A DNA stretch of 64,000 nucleotides from Porticoccus sp950063125 (GTDB lineage Bacteria; Pseudomonadota; Gammaproteobacteria; Pseudomonadales; Porticoccaceae), in assembly GCF_963973895.1 (NCBI RefSeq), contig NZ_CAXBBF010000001.1; one strand, written 5' to 3'. Of this stretch, positions 52,630-59,557 are shown piece after piece. Within the stretch, counting starts at the first letter, position 1, and the number at the start of each line of letters is the position of its first letter. The notes under the pieces are model-generated. The model saw only the letters and a program-made list of their open reading frames with translations, did not search any database and had not been told where the DNA came from. The position numbers and the translations under genes were made by a program.

Positions 52630-53568
52630 ATGTTTTTATTTAAACACTGGCTGTTGCTTTTCCTGAAAGGTATGGCGATGGGAGCCGCAGATGTCGTGCC
52701 TGGGGTTTCCGGCGGAACGATCGCCTTCATCAGTGGTATTTATGAGGACTTACTGGACTCAATCCGCTCGATTAATCTCCACTCACTGAAATTGCTGAAA
52801 AATGAGGGCCCCGCCGCATTTTGGCGGGCTATTAATGGCAATTTCCTGCTGGCACTGTTCAGTGGTATTTTACTTAGCATTGCGTCTTTTGCTTCGCTGG
52901 TTAGCCATCTTCTGGCGAGTCAGCCAATTCTGGTATGGTCCTTTTTCTTTGGTCTGATTGTCGCGTCCATCGTTTACATATTTCGTCAGTTGCCCCGTCT
53001 GCGGTGGCAGGAATGGACGTTTTTATGGCTGGGGACCCTGATGGCCCTTGGCGTTTCACTGGCGCCCCCGATCCAGGGGTCGACCGACTGGCTGATGGTC
53101 TTTATGGCGGGGACTGTTGCCATCTGTGCGATGATCCTGCCTGGTGTTTCCGGTAGCTTCATCCTGCTGCTGTTGGGTATGTATCCTGTCATGATTGACG
53201 CGATCAGCGGTTTTCAATGGCAGATTATATTGATTTTTATGCTGGGGTGCGTGACGGGCCTGATGGTTTTTTCTCGCTTTCTGTCCTGGCTTCTGCGCCA
53301 TTATCATTCGTGCACCATTGCCCTGTTGACCGGATTTCTTCTTGGCTCGCTGTATATTGTCTGGCCCTGGCGGGAGACACTGGAGGTGATCATTGATAGC
53401 CGTGGCCGTGAAACCATATTATCGTCCCGATTGTTATTGCCGGCAGAATTTGCCCGTGTGACAGGTTTGGATCCTAAGACATTGATGGCAACACTCTGTA
53501 TGTTCGCGGGCTTGCTTTTGGTTCTGGGCCTGGAATATCTTGGTGGCCAGCAGCGCAAAAAACTCTGA
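52630..53568 (+). CDS. DUF368 (PopT-type) membrane protein, probable undecaprenyl phosphate translocase
   Basis: A 312-residue inner-membrane protein with about eight to ten helices. The DUF368 signature GMAMGAADVVPGVSGGTIAF is near residue 15, and a second, related half-motif MILPGVSGSFILLLLGMYP is near 175, giving the inverted-repeat look of the family. DUF368 (PopT) proteins have been reported to return undecaprenyl phosphate to the cytoplasmic leaflet for reuse in cell wall synthesis; assignment here is by family only. ATG at 52630 is chosen over the adjacent TTG. It is inserted between pcm and nlpD. Confidence 0.85.
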   Translation: MFLFKHWLLLFLKGMAMGAADVVPGVSGGTIAFISGIYEDLLDSIRSINLHSLKLLKNEGPAAFWRAINGNFLLALFSGILLSIASFASLVSHLLASQPILVWSFFFGLIVASIVYIFRQLPRLRWQEWTFLWLGTLMALGVSLAPPIQGSTDWLMVFMAGTVAICAMILPGVSGSFILLLLGMYPVMIDAISGFQWQIILIFMLGCVTGLMVFSRFLSWLLRHYHSCTIALLTGFLLGSLYIVWPWRETLEVIIDSRGRETILSSRLLLPAEFARVTGLDPKTLMATLCMFAGLLLVLGLEYLGGQQRKKL

Positions 53569-53604
53569 ATCGAGAGGTGTGACATTAGAGGGGGGAGTGA
53601 GCGT

Positions 53605-54396
53605 TTGATCTATCCGTCTTGCCGAGGTGTCAGACTGCGTTTTCTTCTTCTCTGTGTTGGATTTGTCCTGGCATCGTCTTGCCATGCCCCACCGCCGGCA
53701 CCTGTGGACCAGCGTCCACCGCCGCCCAGCCAGAAAATCAACTTTCATGTGGTATCAAGTGACGAAACGCTTTTTGCTATTGCCTGGCGCTACGAAAAAG
53801 ATCTGGAAAAACTTGCTCGCGCCAATGGCTTGTCGCCACCCTATACCATTTACCGTGGTCAGCGACTTACGTTGGACACCAATCGCCTTCCACCGCTCGT
53901 CAGCGCTCCCCCTCCGGTAAAAAAACAACCGAAGACAGCGACTCCCCCCCCCTCGACAGAAAAAAAAGATTCTCCGCCGGTTAAAGTGGCTAAACCAGCC
54001 CCTAAACTCCCTGAATCGTTACCTTCGGTCTGGCGCTGGCAGTGGCCTACGCAAGGACGTGTGGTCCGATACTTTAATAGTTCAGAGTTGTTCAAGGGAG
54101 TTGATATAGAGAGTCATTCTGGCCAGGCAGTAGTGGCTGCGGCACCTGGGGTGGTGGTTTATTCAGGCAGTGGTCTGCGTGGTTATGGGGAGCTCATTAT
54201 CGTCAAGCACAGTGAGGAATTCCTCAGTGCTTATGCCCATTCCCGACGAATTTTTGTGAAAGAGGGGCAAGTGGTTAAAGGGGGTGAAAAAATCGCTGAA
54301 GTGGGTGGCGATCCCGCGAATAGTAAAAGACTTTATTTTGAGATTCGCCAAAAAGGGAAACCGGTAAACCCACTGAACTTTCTTCCACGAAAGTGA
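53605..54396 (+). CDS. nlpD: LysM/M23-domain lipoprotein NlpD (amidase activator)
   Basis: Septal lipoprotein that activates a cell-wall amidase (AmiC in E. coli) during cell separation. The 263-residue precursor has a signal peptide and lipobox LASSC near residue 26, one LysM domain (about 48-92; FHVVSSDETLFAIAWRYEKD), a proline-lysine-rich linker and a LytM domain (about 155-260). The LytM metal site is degenerate (LFKGVDIESHSG lacks the first His), as in known NlpD. The start is TTG 53605 with GGGGGAG about 7 nt upstream. It precedes rpoS as usual. Confidence 0.9.
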   Translation: MIYPSCRGVRLRFLLLCVGFVLASSCHAPPPAPVDQRPPPPSQKINFHVVSSDETLFAIAWRYEKDLEKLARANGLSPPYTIYRGQRLTLDTNRLPPLVSAPPPVKKQPKTATPPPSTEKKDSPPVKVAKPAPKLPESLPSVWRWQWPTQGRVVRYFNSSELFKGVDIESHSGQAVVAAAPGVVVYSGSGLRGYGELIIVKHSEEFLSAYAHSRRIFVKEGQVVKGGEKIAEVGGDPANSKRLYFEIRQKGKPVNPLNFLPRK

Positions 54397-54597
54397 TGAT
54401 TCAACAAGCGCTGATGTGCGCTGAATATTTATTGGGGGCATTTGCCCGTTTGTCCGGATGAGAGGAGCATAGCCTAATGAGAGACAACGCGTTAATCTAG
54501 CTGTGTAGTGTTCTTCGTTGAAATGATTCAAGTGGAAATGTTGATTGCTGTGCTTATTTGAAGTTAAGAAATTTTTGCTGAATAAGGACGCCAGATT

Positions 54598-55533
54598 GTG
54601 TCAGACGATAACGATAATGATTTTCTCGATCCTGAAGACGCCGATCAAGAAGCGATCGAGTCCGAAGCGATTCCTGTTCACAGTCAGAATAAAGAAGTGT
54701 TGGATGCGGCTAGTCTTTATCTAAAAGAAATTGGCTATGCGCCCCTTCTCTCGGCTGAAGAGGAGGTTTTTTATTCTCGGGCGCTCAGGAACGGTGACGA
54801 CGCTGCCCGTAAAAAAATGATTGAAAGCAACCTGCGCCTAGTGGTGAAGATTGCCCGCCGCTATATCAACCGGGGCCTATCGTTACTGGATCTGATCGAA
54901 GAGGGCAATCTCGGGTTAATGCGTGCGGTTGAAAAATTTGATCCCGAGCTGGGTTTCCGTTTCTCTACCTATGCCACATGGTGGATTCGTCAAGCCATTG
55001 AGCGCGGGTTAATGAATCAGACCCGTACGATTCGTTTGCCTATACATATTGTAAAAGAGCTCAATGTGTACCTCAAGGCATCCCGTAAACTTGCACAGGA
55101 GCTGGATCATGATCCAACGGCGGAGGAGGTTGCCCGCTCACTGGATAAAAGTGTCGATGTGGTATCGCGCATACTCAGGCTCAATGAAAAGACCAGCTCT
55201 ACCGACGTTCCGATGGGCGGTGACGACGGCAGGATGTTGATCGATACACTGAGGGATGAACATCCCAATGATCCCGAAGAGCTAGTTGAAGATGACGACA
55301 TACATCATGCCCTGACCCTGTGGCTGTCCCAGCTTACCGACAAGCAGCAGGAAGTTATTGCACGTCGCTTTGGTCTTTTCGGTTACGATTCTGCAACTCT
55401 TGAAGAAGTGGGTGTTGAGGTGGGGTTAACCCGAGAAAGGGTTCGTCAGATTCAGGTCGAGTCTTTGCGCAGGTTACGGGAAATCCTCAAAAAACAGGGT
55501 ATCGATAGCGCTATGTTGTTCGAGGAAAAGTGA
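54598..55533 (+). CDS. rpoS: RNA polymerase sigma factor RpoS
   Basis: Stationary-phase and general-stress sigma factor. The 311-residue protein has an acidic N-terminus, region 1.2 (DAASLYLKEIGYAPLLSAEEE), region 2 (NLRLVVKIARRYINRGLSLL, FSTYATWWIRQAIER), region 3 (ARKL-type helix in KASRKLAQELDHDPTAEEVA) and region 4 (LEEVGVEVGLTRERVRQIQ). It starts at GTG 54598 with AAGGA about 9 nt upstream. The 201-bp nlpD-rpoS gap has no clear terminator. suhB is convergent, so the rsmZ RNA gene found after rpoS in Pseudomonas is not present here. Confidence 0.96.
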   Translation: MSDDNDNDFLDPEDADQEAIESEAIPVHSQNKEVLDAASLYLKEIGYAPLLSAEEEVFYSRALRNGDDAARKKMIESNLRLVVKIARRYINRGLSLLDLIEEGNLGLMRAVEKFDPELGFRFSTYATWWIRQAIERGLMNQTRTIRLPIHIVKELNVYLKASRKLAQELDHDPTAEEVARSLDKSVDVVSRILRLNEKTSSTDVPMGGDDGRMLIDTLRDEHPNDPEELVEDDDIHHALTLWLSQLTDKQQEVIARRFGLFGYDSATLEEVGVEVGLTRERVRQIQVESLRRLREILKKQGIDSAMLFEEK

Positions 55534-55580
55534 AGTTGCCCCGTGTGTCTCACCGCCTGTATCTGGATTGCAGTCAGTTG

Positions 55581-56399
55581 TCAGGTGGTTGTTGTTTTCT
55601 CCAGAAATCCAAGATGTTTCTGTACCAATTGCAGGGTTGGCTTAAACAGTTTCGGTGATGCGCAGACAATATTTCCGCTCTCCATGAATCCGTTGCCACC
55701 CCTGAAATCGCTGACCAACCCGCCCGCTTCTTTTACCAGCAATACACCGGCTGCAATATCCCAAGGCTTCAGGTTCATTTCCCAGAAAGCATCGAAACGG
55801 CCAGCAGCCAGATAGGCCAGGTCGAGTGAGGCAACCCCTAGGCGCCTGATACCCGACGACTCTTTGGCCAGATCGGACAGGCAGGCCAGATAGGGCTCCA
55901 TAAACGCGATTGATGGCTGGTTGAAGGGTATACCTGTAGCAACTACTGCGCCAGCCAGTCCAACCCGACCCGACACCCGCAGACGTTTGCCGTTCAGAAA
56001 TGCGCCGTGGCCACGGCTGGCAGTAAATTCCTCGAGGCGCATCGGATCGAAAACGACACCGTGTTCAAGGCGACCTTTGTGTCGGCAGCCAATGGATACC
56101 GCAAAATGTGGAATGCCGTGAATGAAATTGGTTGTGCCATCCAGTGGATCAATAATCCACTGGTAGTCATTGTCGTTGCCTTCAAGCAGTCCTGACTCTT
56201 CTCCAAGGATGGTATGATCCGGAAATGCCTTGCGAAGATGGTAGATGATTTCCTTTTCTGCAGCATGGTCAATTTCGGTGACGAAATCGTTGCGGCCCTT
56301 CTCGTCAATCCTGATCAGATCCACTCGTTCCGTGGCACGGGCGATCATTTCACCGGCCTTACGTGCAGCGCGGAGGGCGATATTGACCATAGGTTCCAT
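55581..56399 (-). CDS. suhB: Inositol monophosphatase family protein SuhB
   Basis: Mg-dependent inositol-1-phosphatase that in E. coli also takes part in the rRNA antitermination complex. The 272-residue product starts MEPMVNIALRAARKAGEMI and has the metal sites in ILGEESG near 67, WIIDPLDGTTNFIHGIPHF near 82 and the third metal site in MNLKPWDIAAGVLLVKEAGG near 215. The frame is open upstream to 56630, overlapping the trmJ side, but ATG at 56399 gives the family N-terminus. It is divergent from trmJ. Confidence 0.96.
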   Translation of the reverse strand: MEPMVNIALRAARKAGEMIARATERVDLIRIDEKGRNDFVTEIDHAAEKEIIYHLRKAFPDHTILGEESGLLEGNDNDYQWIIDPLDGTTNFIHGIPHFAVSIGCRHKGRLEHGVVFDPMRLEEFTASRGHGAFLNGKRLRVSGRVGLAGAVVATGIPFNQPSIAFMEPYLACLSDLAKESSGIRRLGVASLDLAYLAAGRFDAFWEMNLKPWDIAAGVLLVKEAGGLVSDFRGGNGFMESGNIVCASPKLFKPTLQLVQKHLGFLEKTTTT

Positions 56400-56582
56400 C
56401 GTAAAAGATTCCAGTCTGGGTAAAGCGCGGCATTGTACCAGAGAGGGATAGGGGCGGGGAGGGTAAAAGCGGTGAATTCGTGTCCTCATGCTGCTAGAAT
56501 TCGCGCCTCCGGCAAACAGTTGCCGGGTAATATATTGTTGAACAGCCTGGAAATTTTTTCGATGTCGCCTGCTGGAACCCCT

Positions 56583-57353
56583 ATGAGCCATTTTGATAGC
56601 GTGCGTATTGTGCTGGTTAATAGCACTCATCCCGGCAATATCGGCGGAGCTGCCCGCGCCATTAAAAATATGGGATTGTCGAGGCTATATCTGGTCGCGC
56701 CCAGAGACTTCCCTGCTGACCGGGCAGTCTGGCGGGCGGCGAATGCCGTCGATGTGCTGGATAACGCGATTGTGGTCGACAATCTTGATGAGGCTATAGT
56801 CGGTTGTGGCTTGGTGGTGGGCACCAGCGCCCGAGAGCGTCGTATTCCCTGGCCGTTATTGAACCCCCGTGAGTGTGGCGAACGCGTCTGGTTTGAGGCG
56901 GCACACCACGACGTGGCAATCGTTTTTGGCCGGGAGGACCGAGGGCTCACCAATGAGGAGCTGCAAAAGTGTAACTATCATGTGCACATTCCCTCCAACC
57001 CGGAATACAGTTCGTTGAACCTGGCTGCGGCCGTTCAGGTGCTGTGCTACGAAGTACGTATGGCGTCATTGTCCGCAGCCCAGAGTGAATCGCCTCCATT
57101 GCCCGACTGGGATATGCCCCCTGCCAAGGCAGAAGCTCTCGAGTTGTATTTTCAGCATTTGGAGCAGGCGTTGGTTGATCTCGGCTTCCATGACCGTGAA
57201 AACCCCCGTCAAACCATGACCCGTTTGCGCCGTTTGTATGGCCGAATCCGATTGGATGAAATGGAATTGTCGATTCTCCGAGGTGTACTTACTTCCATTC
57301 AGAATGCGGTGCATCGCATGCAGTCTGCCTTGCAGAAAAAAACCGATTCATGA
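56583..57353 (+). CDS. trmJ: tRNA (cytidine/uridine-2'-O-)-methyltransferase TrmJ
   Basis: SPOUT-class methyltransferase for position 32 of several tRNAs. The 256-residue protein has VRIVLVNSTHPGNIGGAARA at the start, FGREDRGLTNEELQKCNYHV near 116, and the knot-region IPSNPEYSSLNLAAAVQVLC near 140, followed by a helical C-terminal extension. ATG at 56583 is preferred; ATG at 56562 is in frame. suhB/trmJ-iscR is a conserved gammaproteobacterial order; the cysE often found between trmJ and iscR is absent. Confidence 0.94.
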   Translation: MSHFDSVRIVLVNSTHPGNIGGAARAIKNMGLSRLYLVAPRDFPADRAVWRAANAVDVLDNAIVVDNLDEAIVGCGLVVGTSARERRIPWPLLNPRECGERVWFEAAHHDVAIVFGREDRGLTNEELQKCNYHVHIPSNPEYSSLNLAAAVQVLCYEVRMASLSAAQSESPPLPDWDMPPAKAEALELYFQHLEQALVDLGFHDRENPRQTMTRLRRLYGRIRLDEMELSILRGVLTSIQNAVHRMQSALQKKTDS

Positions 57354-57372
57354 TGTTCCAGTCTGCGATGAA

Positions 57373-57397
57373 GTAACCTACTAAATTAGTATGTTAT
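57373..57397 (+). promoter_or_regulatory. IscR-binding site, type 1-like, upstream of iscR
   Basis: The 25-bp window centred on ACTAAATTAGT agrees with the E. coli type 1 IscR consensus at about 18 of 25 positions, including the whole central ACT-RWWWY-AGT core. It lies just upstream of the iscR -35 box, where IscR bound to its [2Fe-2S] cluster would repress. Matched by eye. Confidence 0.55.
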
Positions 57398-57401
57398 TTA
57401 A

Positions 57402-57430
57402 TTGACTGAAATACTTGGTTTTTACATAAT
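57402..57430 (+). promoter_or_regulatory. iscR promoter
   Basis: TTGACT at 57402-57407, a 17-nt spacer and CATAAT at 57425-57430, each box 5/6 to consensus. The predicted start near 57437 leaves a leader of about 37 nt before the iscR ATG. Confidence 0.7.
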
Positions 57431-57473
57431 AGCCGCACTTGGGTTTTTAATTCGTCATTGCAGGAAAAACATT

Positions 57474-57941
57474 ATGCGGCTGACAACTCGTGGTCGATAC
57501 GCGGTCACAGCCATGCTGGATTTGGCGTTAAATAACGAAAGCGGGCCAATTAGCCTGGCGGACATTTCCCATCGGCAGGAAATCTCGCTTTCCTATCTGG
57601 AGCAATTGTTTGCCAAATTGCGCCAGAACAATCTGGTGAGTAGTGTTCGTGGCCCCGGTGGTGGCTATTGTCTGGCTCGAAGCAGTGATGCTATCAGTGT
57701 TGCCGAAATTATTGATGCTGTGAATGAGTCGATTGATGCGACCAGTTGTAGTGGCAAGGGTAATTGCCACAACGGTGATATATGTTTGACCCATCACCTC
57801 TGGGACGATTTGAGTCGTCAAATTCATCGTTTCCTCAGCGGTATTTCCTTGGATAGTCTGGTCCATCAACAGGATGTGCAAGTCGTCATGTTGCGCCAGA
57901 GCGATCAAGCTGATGCCAATTCAGGCTGCGCAAAAGTCTAG
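57474..57941 (+). CDS. iscR: Iron-sulfur cluster regulator IscR
   Basis: Rrf2-family transcription factor that senses cellular Fe-S status through its own [2Fe-2S] cluster. The 155-residue protein has the winged helix (MRLTTRGRYAVTAMLDLAL, SLSYLEQLFAKLRQ) and intact cluster ligands: C-X5-C-X5-C-X2-H in CSGKGNCHNGDICLTH near 92-107. ATG at 57474 gives the standard start. It has its own promoter and an IscR-like site and is followed by iscS. The rest of the operon it would normally control is largely gone. Confidence 0.96.
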   Translation: MRLTTRGRYAVTAMLDLALNNESGPISLADISHRQEISLSYLEQLFAKLRQNNLVSSVRGPGGGYCLARSSDAISVAEIIDAVNESIDATSCSGKGNCHNGDICLTHHLWDDLSRQIHRFLSGISLDSLVHQQDVQVVMLRQSDQADANSGCAKV

Positions 57942-57951
57942 GAGTCTTTGC

Positions 57952-59166
57952 ATGAAACTGCCTATATATCTCGATTATTCTGCTACCACGCCGGTTGATC
58001 CACGGGTGGCTGCCAAAATGTCAGAGTGCCTTACCAATGACGGTATCTTTGGCAACCCGGCCTCGCGTTCGCACGCCTTTGGCTGGCAGGCAGAGGCGGC
58101 GGTCGAAGCGGCCAGGAGCCAAGTGGCAGAGCTTGTTAATGCAGACCCAAGGGAGATTATCTGGACTTCTGGTGCCACCGAGGCCGATAACCTGGCGATT
58201 AAAGGTTGTGCCCACTTCAATCAGAAGAAGGGCAAGCATATTATTACTTCAAAAATCGAGCACAAGGCTGTTTTGGATACCTGCCGGCAGTTGGAGCGTG
58301 AGGGCTTCGAGGTGACTTATCTCGACCCTGATGCTGACGGCATTATTCAGCCACAGGTCGTCGCCGATGCCATTCGTGAAGATACAACGCTGGTTTCGCT
58401 AATGCATGTCAATAATGAGATTGGCACGATTAACGATATTGCCGCTATCGGTGAGATCTGTCGTGACCGGAAGGTATTTTTTCATGTAGATGCCGCCCAG
58501 AGTACCGGCAAACAGCCGATTGATCTGCAGGCAATGAAAGTGGACTTGATGGCGTTTTCCGCCCATAAAACCTACGGTCCAAAGGGGATCGGTGCCCTTT
58601 ATGTCCGTCGGAAACCGCGTGTGCGCATTGAGGCTCAAACCCACGGCGGTGGTCATGAGCGGGGCATGCGCTCCGGTACGCTCCCTACCCATCAGATTGT
58701 CGGTATGGGCGAAGCTTTTCGGATAGCCAGGGAAGAAATGGCCGATGAAAATAAACGGGTACTGGCGTTACGCAATCGTCTTTGGGATGGCATTCGTGAC
58801 CTGGACGAGGTGCATCTCAATGGCTCCATGCAGCAGCGCATTGCTGGCAATTTAAATGTTAGTTTTGCCTTTGTCGAAGGGGAGTCGTTGATAATGGCGT
58901 TGAAAGACCTGGCCGTTTCTTCCGGATCTGCCTGTACCTCAGCGAGCCTGGAGCCCTCCTATGTGTTGCGGGCGTTGGGGCTTGACGATGAATTGGCGCA
59001 CAGCTCTATTCGCTTTTCCATTGGCCGCTTTACTACCGCTGAAGAAATTGATTATGCGATTGTCAAAGTGCGTGAGGCGGTTACCAAATTGCGTGAGTTA
59101 TCCCCGCTTTGGGACATGTTTAAAGACGGTGTCGATCTCAGTGAGGTCGAATGGGCTGCACATTAA
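57952..59166 (+). CDS. iscS: Cysteine desulfurase IscS
   Basis: PLP enzyme that takes sulfur from cysteine for Fe-S clusters and for tRNA thiolation. The 404-residue protein appears complete: LDYSATTPVDPRVAAKM at the start, the PLP lysine in FSAHKTYGPKGIGALYV near 205, the active-site loop cysteine in SSGSACTSASLEPSY near 328 and the usual C-terminal ending (SPLWDMFKDGVDLSEVEWAAH region). AGGAG lies about 8 nt before the ATG. The downstream scaffold gene iscU is broken, but IscS may still serve thiolation pathways or another scaffold. Confidence 0.96.
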   Translation: MKLPIYLDYSATTPVDPRVAAKMSECLTNDGIFGNPASRSHAFGWQAEAAVEAARSQVAELVNADPREIIWTSGATEADNLAIKGCAHFNQKKGKHIITSKIEHKAVLDTCRQLEREGFEVTYLDPDADGIIQPQVVADAIREDTTLVSLMHVNNEIGTINDIAAIGEICRDRKVFFHVDAAQSTGKQPIDLQAMKVDLMAFSAHKTYGPKGIGALYVRRKPRVRIEAQTHGGGHERGMRSGTLPTHQIVGMGEAFRIAREEMADENKRVLALRNRLWDGIRDLDEVHLNGSMQQRIAGNLNVSFAFVEGESLIMALKDLAVSSGSACTSASLEPSYVLRALGLDDELAHSSIRFSIGRFTTAEEIDYAIVKVREAVTKLRELSPLWDMFKDGVDLSEVEWAAH

Positions 59167-59183
59167 TGTTGAGAAGTTGAATC

Positions 59184-59315
59184 CTGGCATACAGCGAAAA
59201 AGTTCTGGAGCATTACGAAAATCCTCGCAATGTCGGCAAGCTGGACGACAAATCCAGTAATGTCGGGACCGGCATGGTCGGTGCTCCGGCTTGTGGTGAT
59301 GTCATGCGCTTGCAA
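59184..59315 (+). pseudogene. iscU: iscU remnant: first 44 codons, no valid start codon
   Basis: The reading frame gives YSEKVLEHYENPRNVGKL and MVGAPACGDVMRLQ, an unmistakable IscU N-terminus. The expected ATG before GCA-TAC is CTG at 59184-59186, and the codon two before it is TGA, so no other upstream start is in frame. Only the first of the three cluster cysteines (Cys37 type, in APACGD) remains; those near 63 and 106 are lost because the gene stops after MRLQ and continues directly into iscX. About two thirds of iscU is missing, together with iscA, hscB, hscA and fdx, which normally follow. Confidence 0.9.
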
Positions 59316-59519
59316 ATGGTGTCGTTAAAGTGGACAGATGTAATCGATATTGCGATTGAGTTATAGGAAGCCCGGCCCGATCTGGATCCCCGTACTGTGA
59401 ATTTTGTCGATCTGCGAGATTGGGTGCTGGCGCTGAATGAGTTCGATGATGATCCGGCCCACTGTGGTGAAAAAATCCTTGAAGCCATCCAGATGGCATG
59501 GATTGAAGAACTCGATTAG
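59316..59519 (+). pseudogene. iscX: iscX remnant with in-frame TAG, fused to the iscU fragment
   Basis: From ATG 59316 the frame reads SLKWTDVIDIAIEL, then TAG at 59364-59366, then EARPDLDPRTVNFVDL and FDDDPAHCGEKILEAI to TAG at 59517-59519. This is IscX (YfhJ, about 66 residues) with a nonsense codon at position 17, where relatives usually have tyrosine. The ATG may be shared with the deletion junction, since IscU normally continues MRLQ with an ATN codon. iscX is the last gene of the ancestral isc operon and lies before ndk in many gammaproteobacteria, so the deletion runs from inside iscU to the start of iscX. Confidence 0.88.
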
Positions 59520-59557
59520 AATGAACCACAGCTTCAATATGCTACCAAGGGGTGTTA

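Noticed and set aside
54397..54597. A small RNA gene (rsmZ-like) near rpoS
   Set aside because: No repeated GGA loops or terminator were found in the nlpD-rpoS gap, and only 47 bp separate rpoS from suhB.
59184..59366. A functional 60-residue IscU-IscX fusion protein
   Set aside because: No ATG, GTG or TTG start is in frame near the 5' end, two of the three IscU cluster cysteines are missing and the product would stop after 16 IscX residues. A CTG start cannot be fully excluded but would give no known activity.
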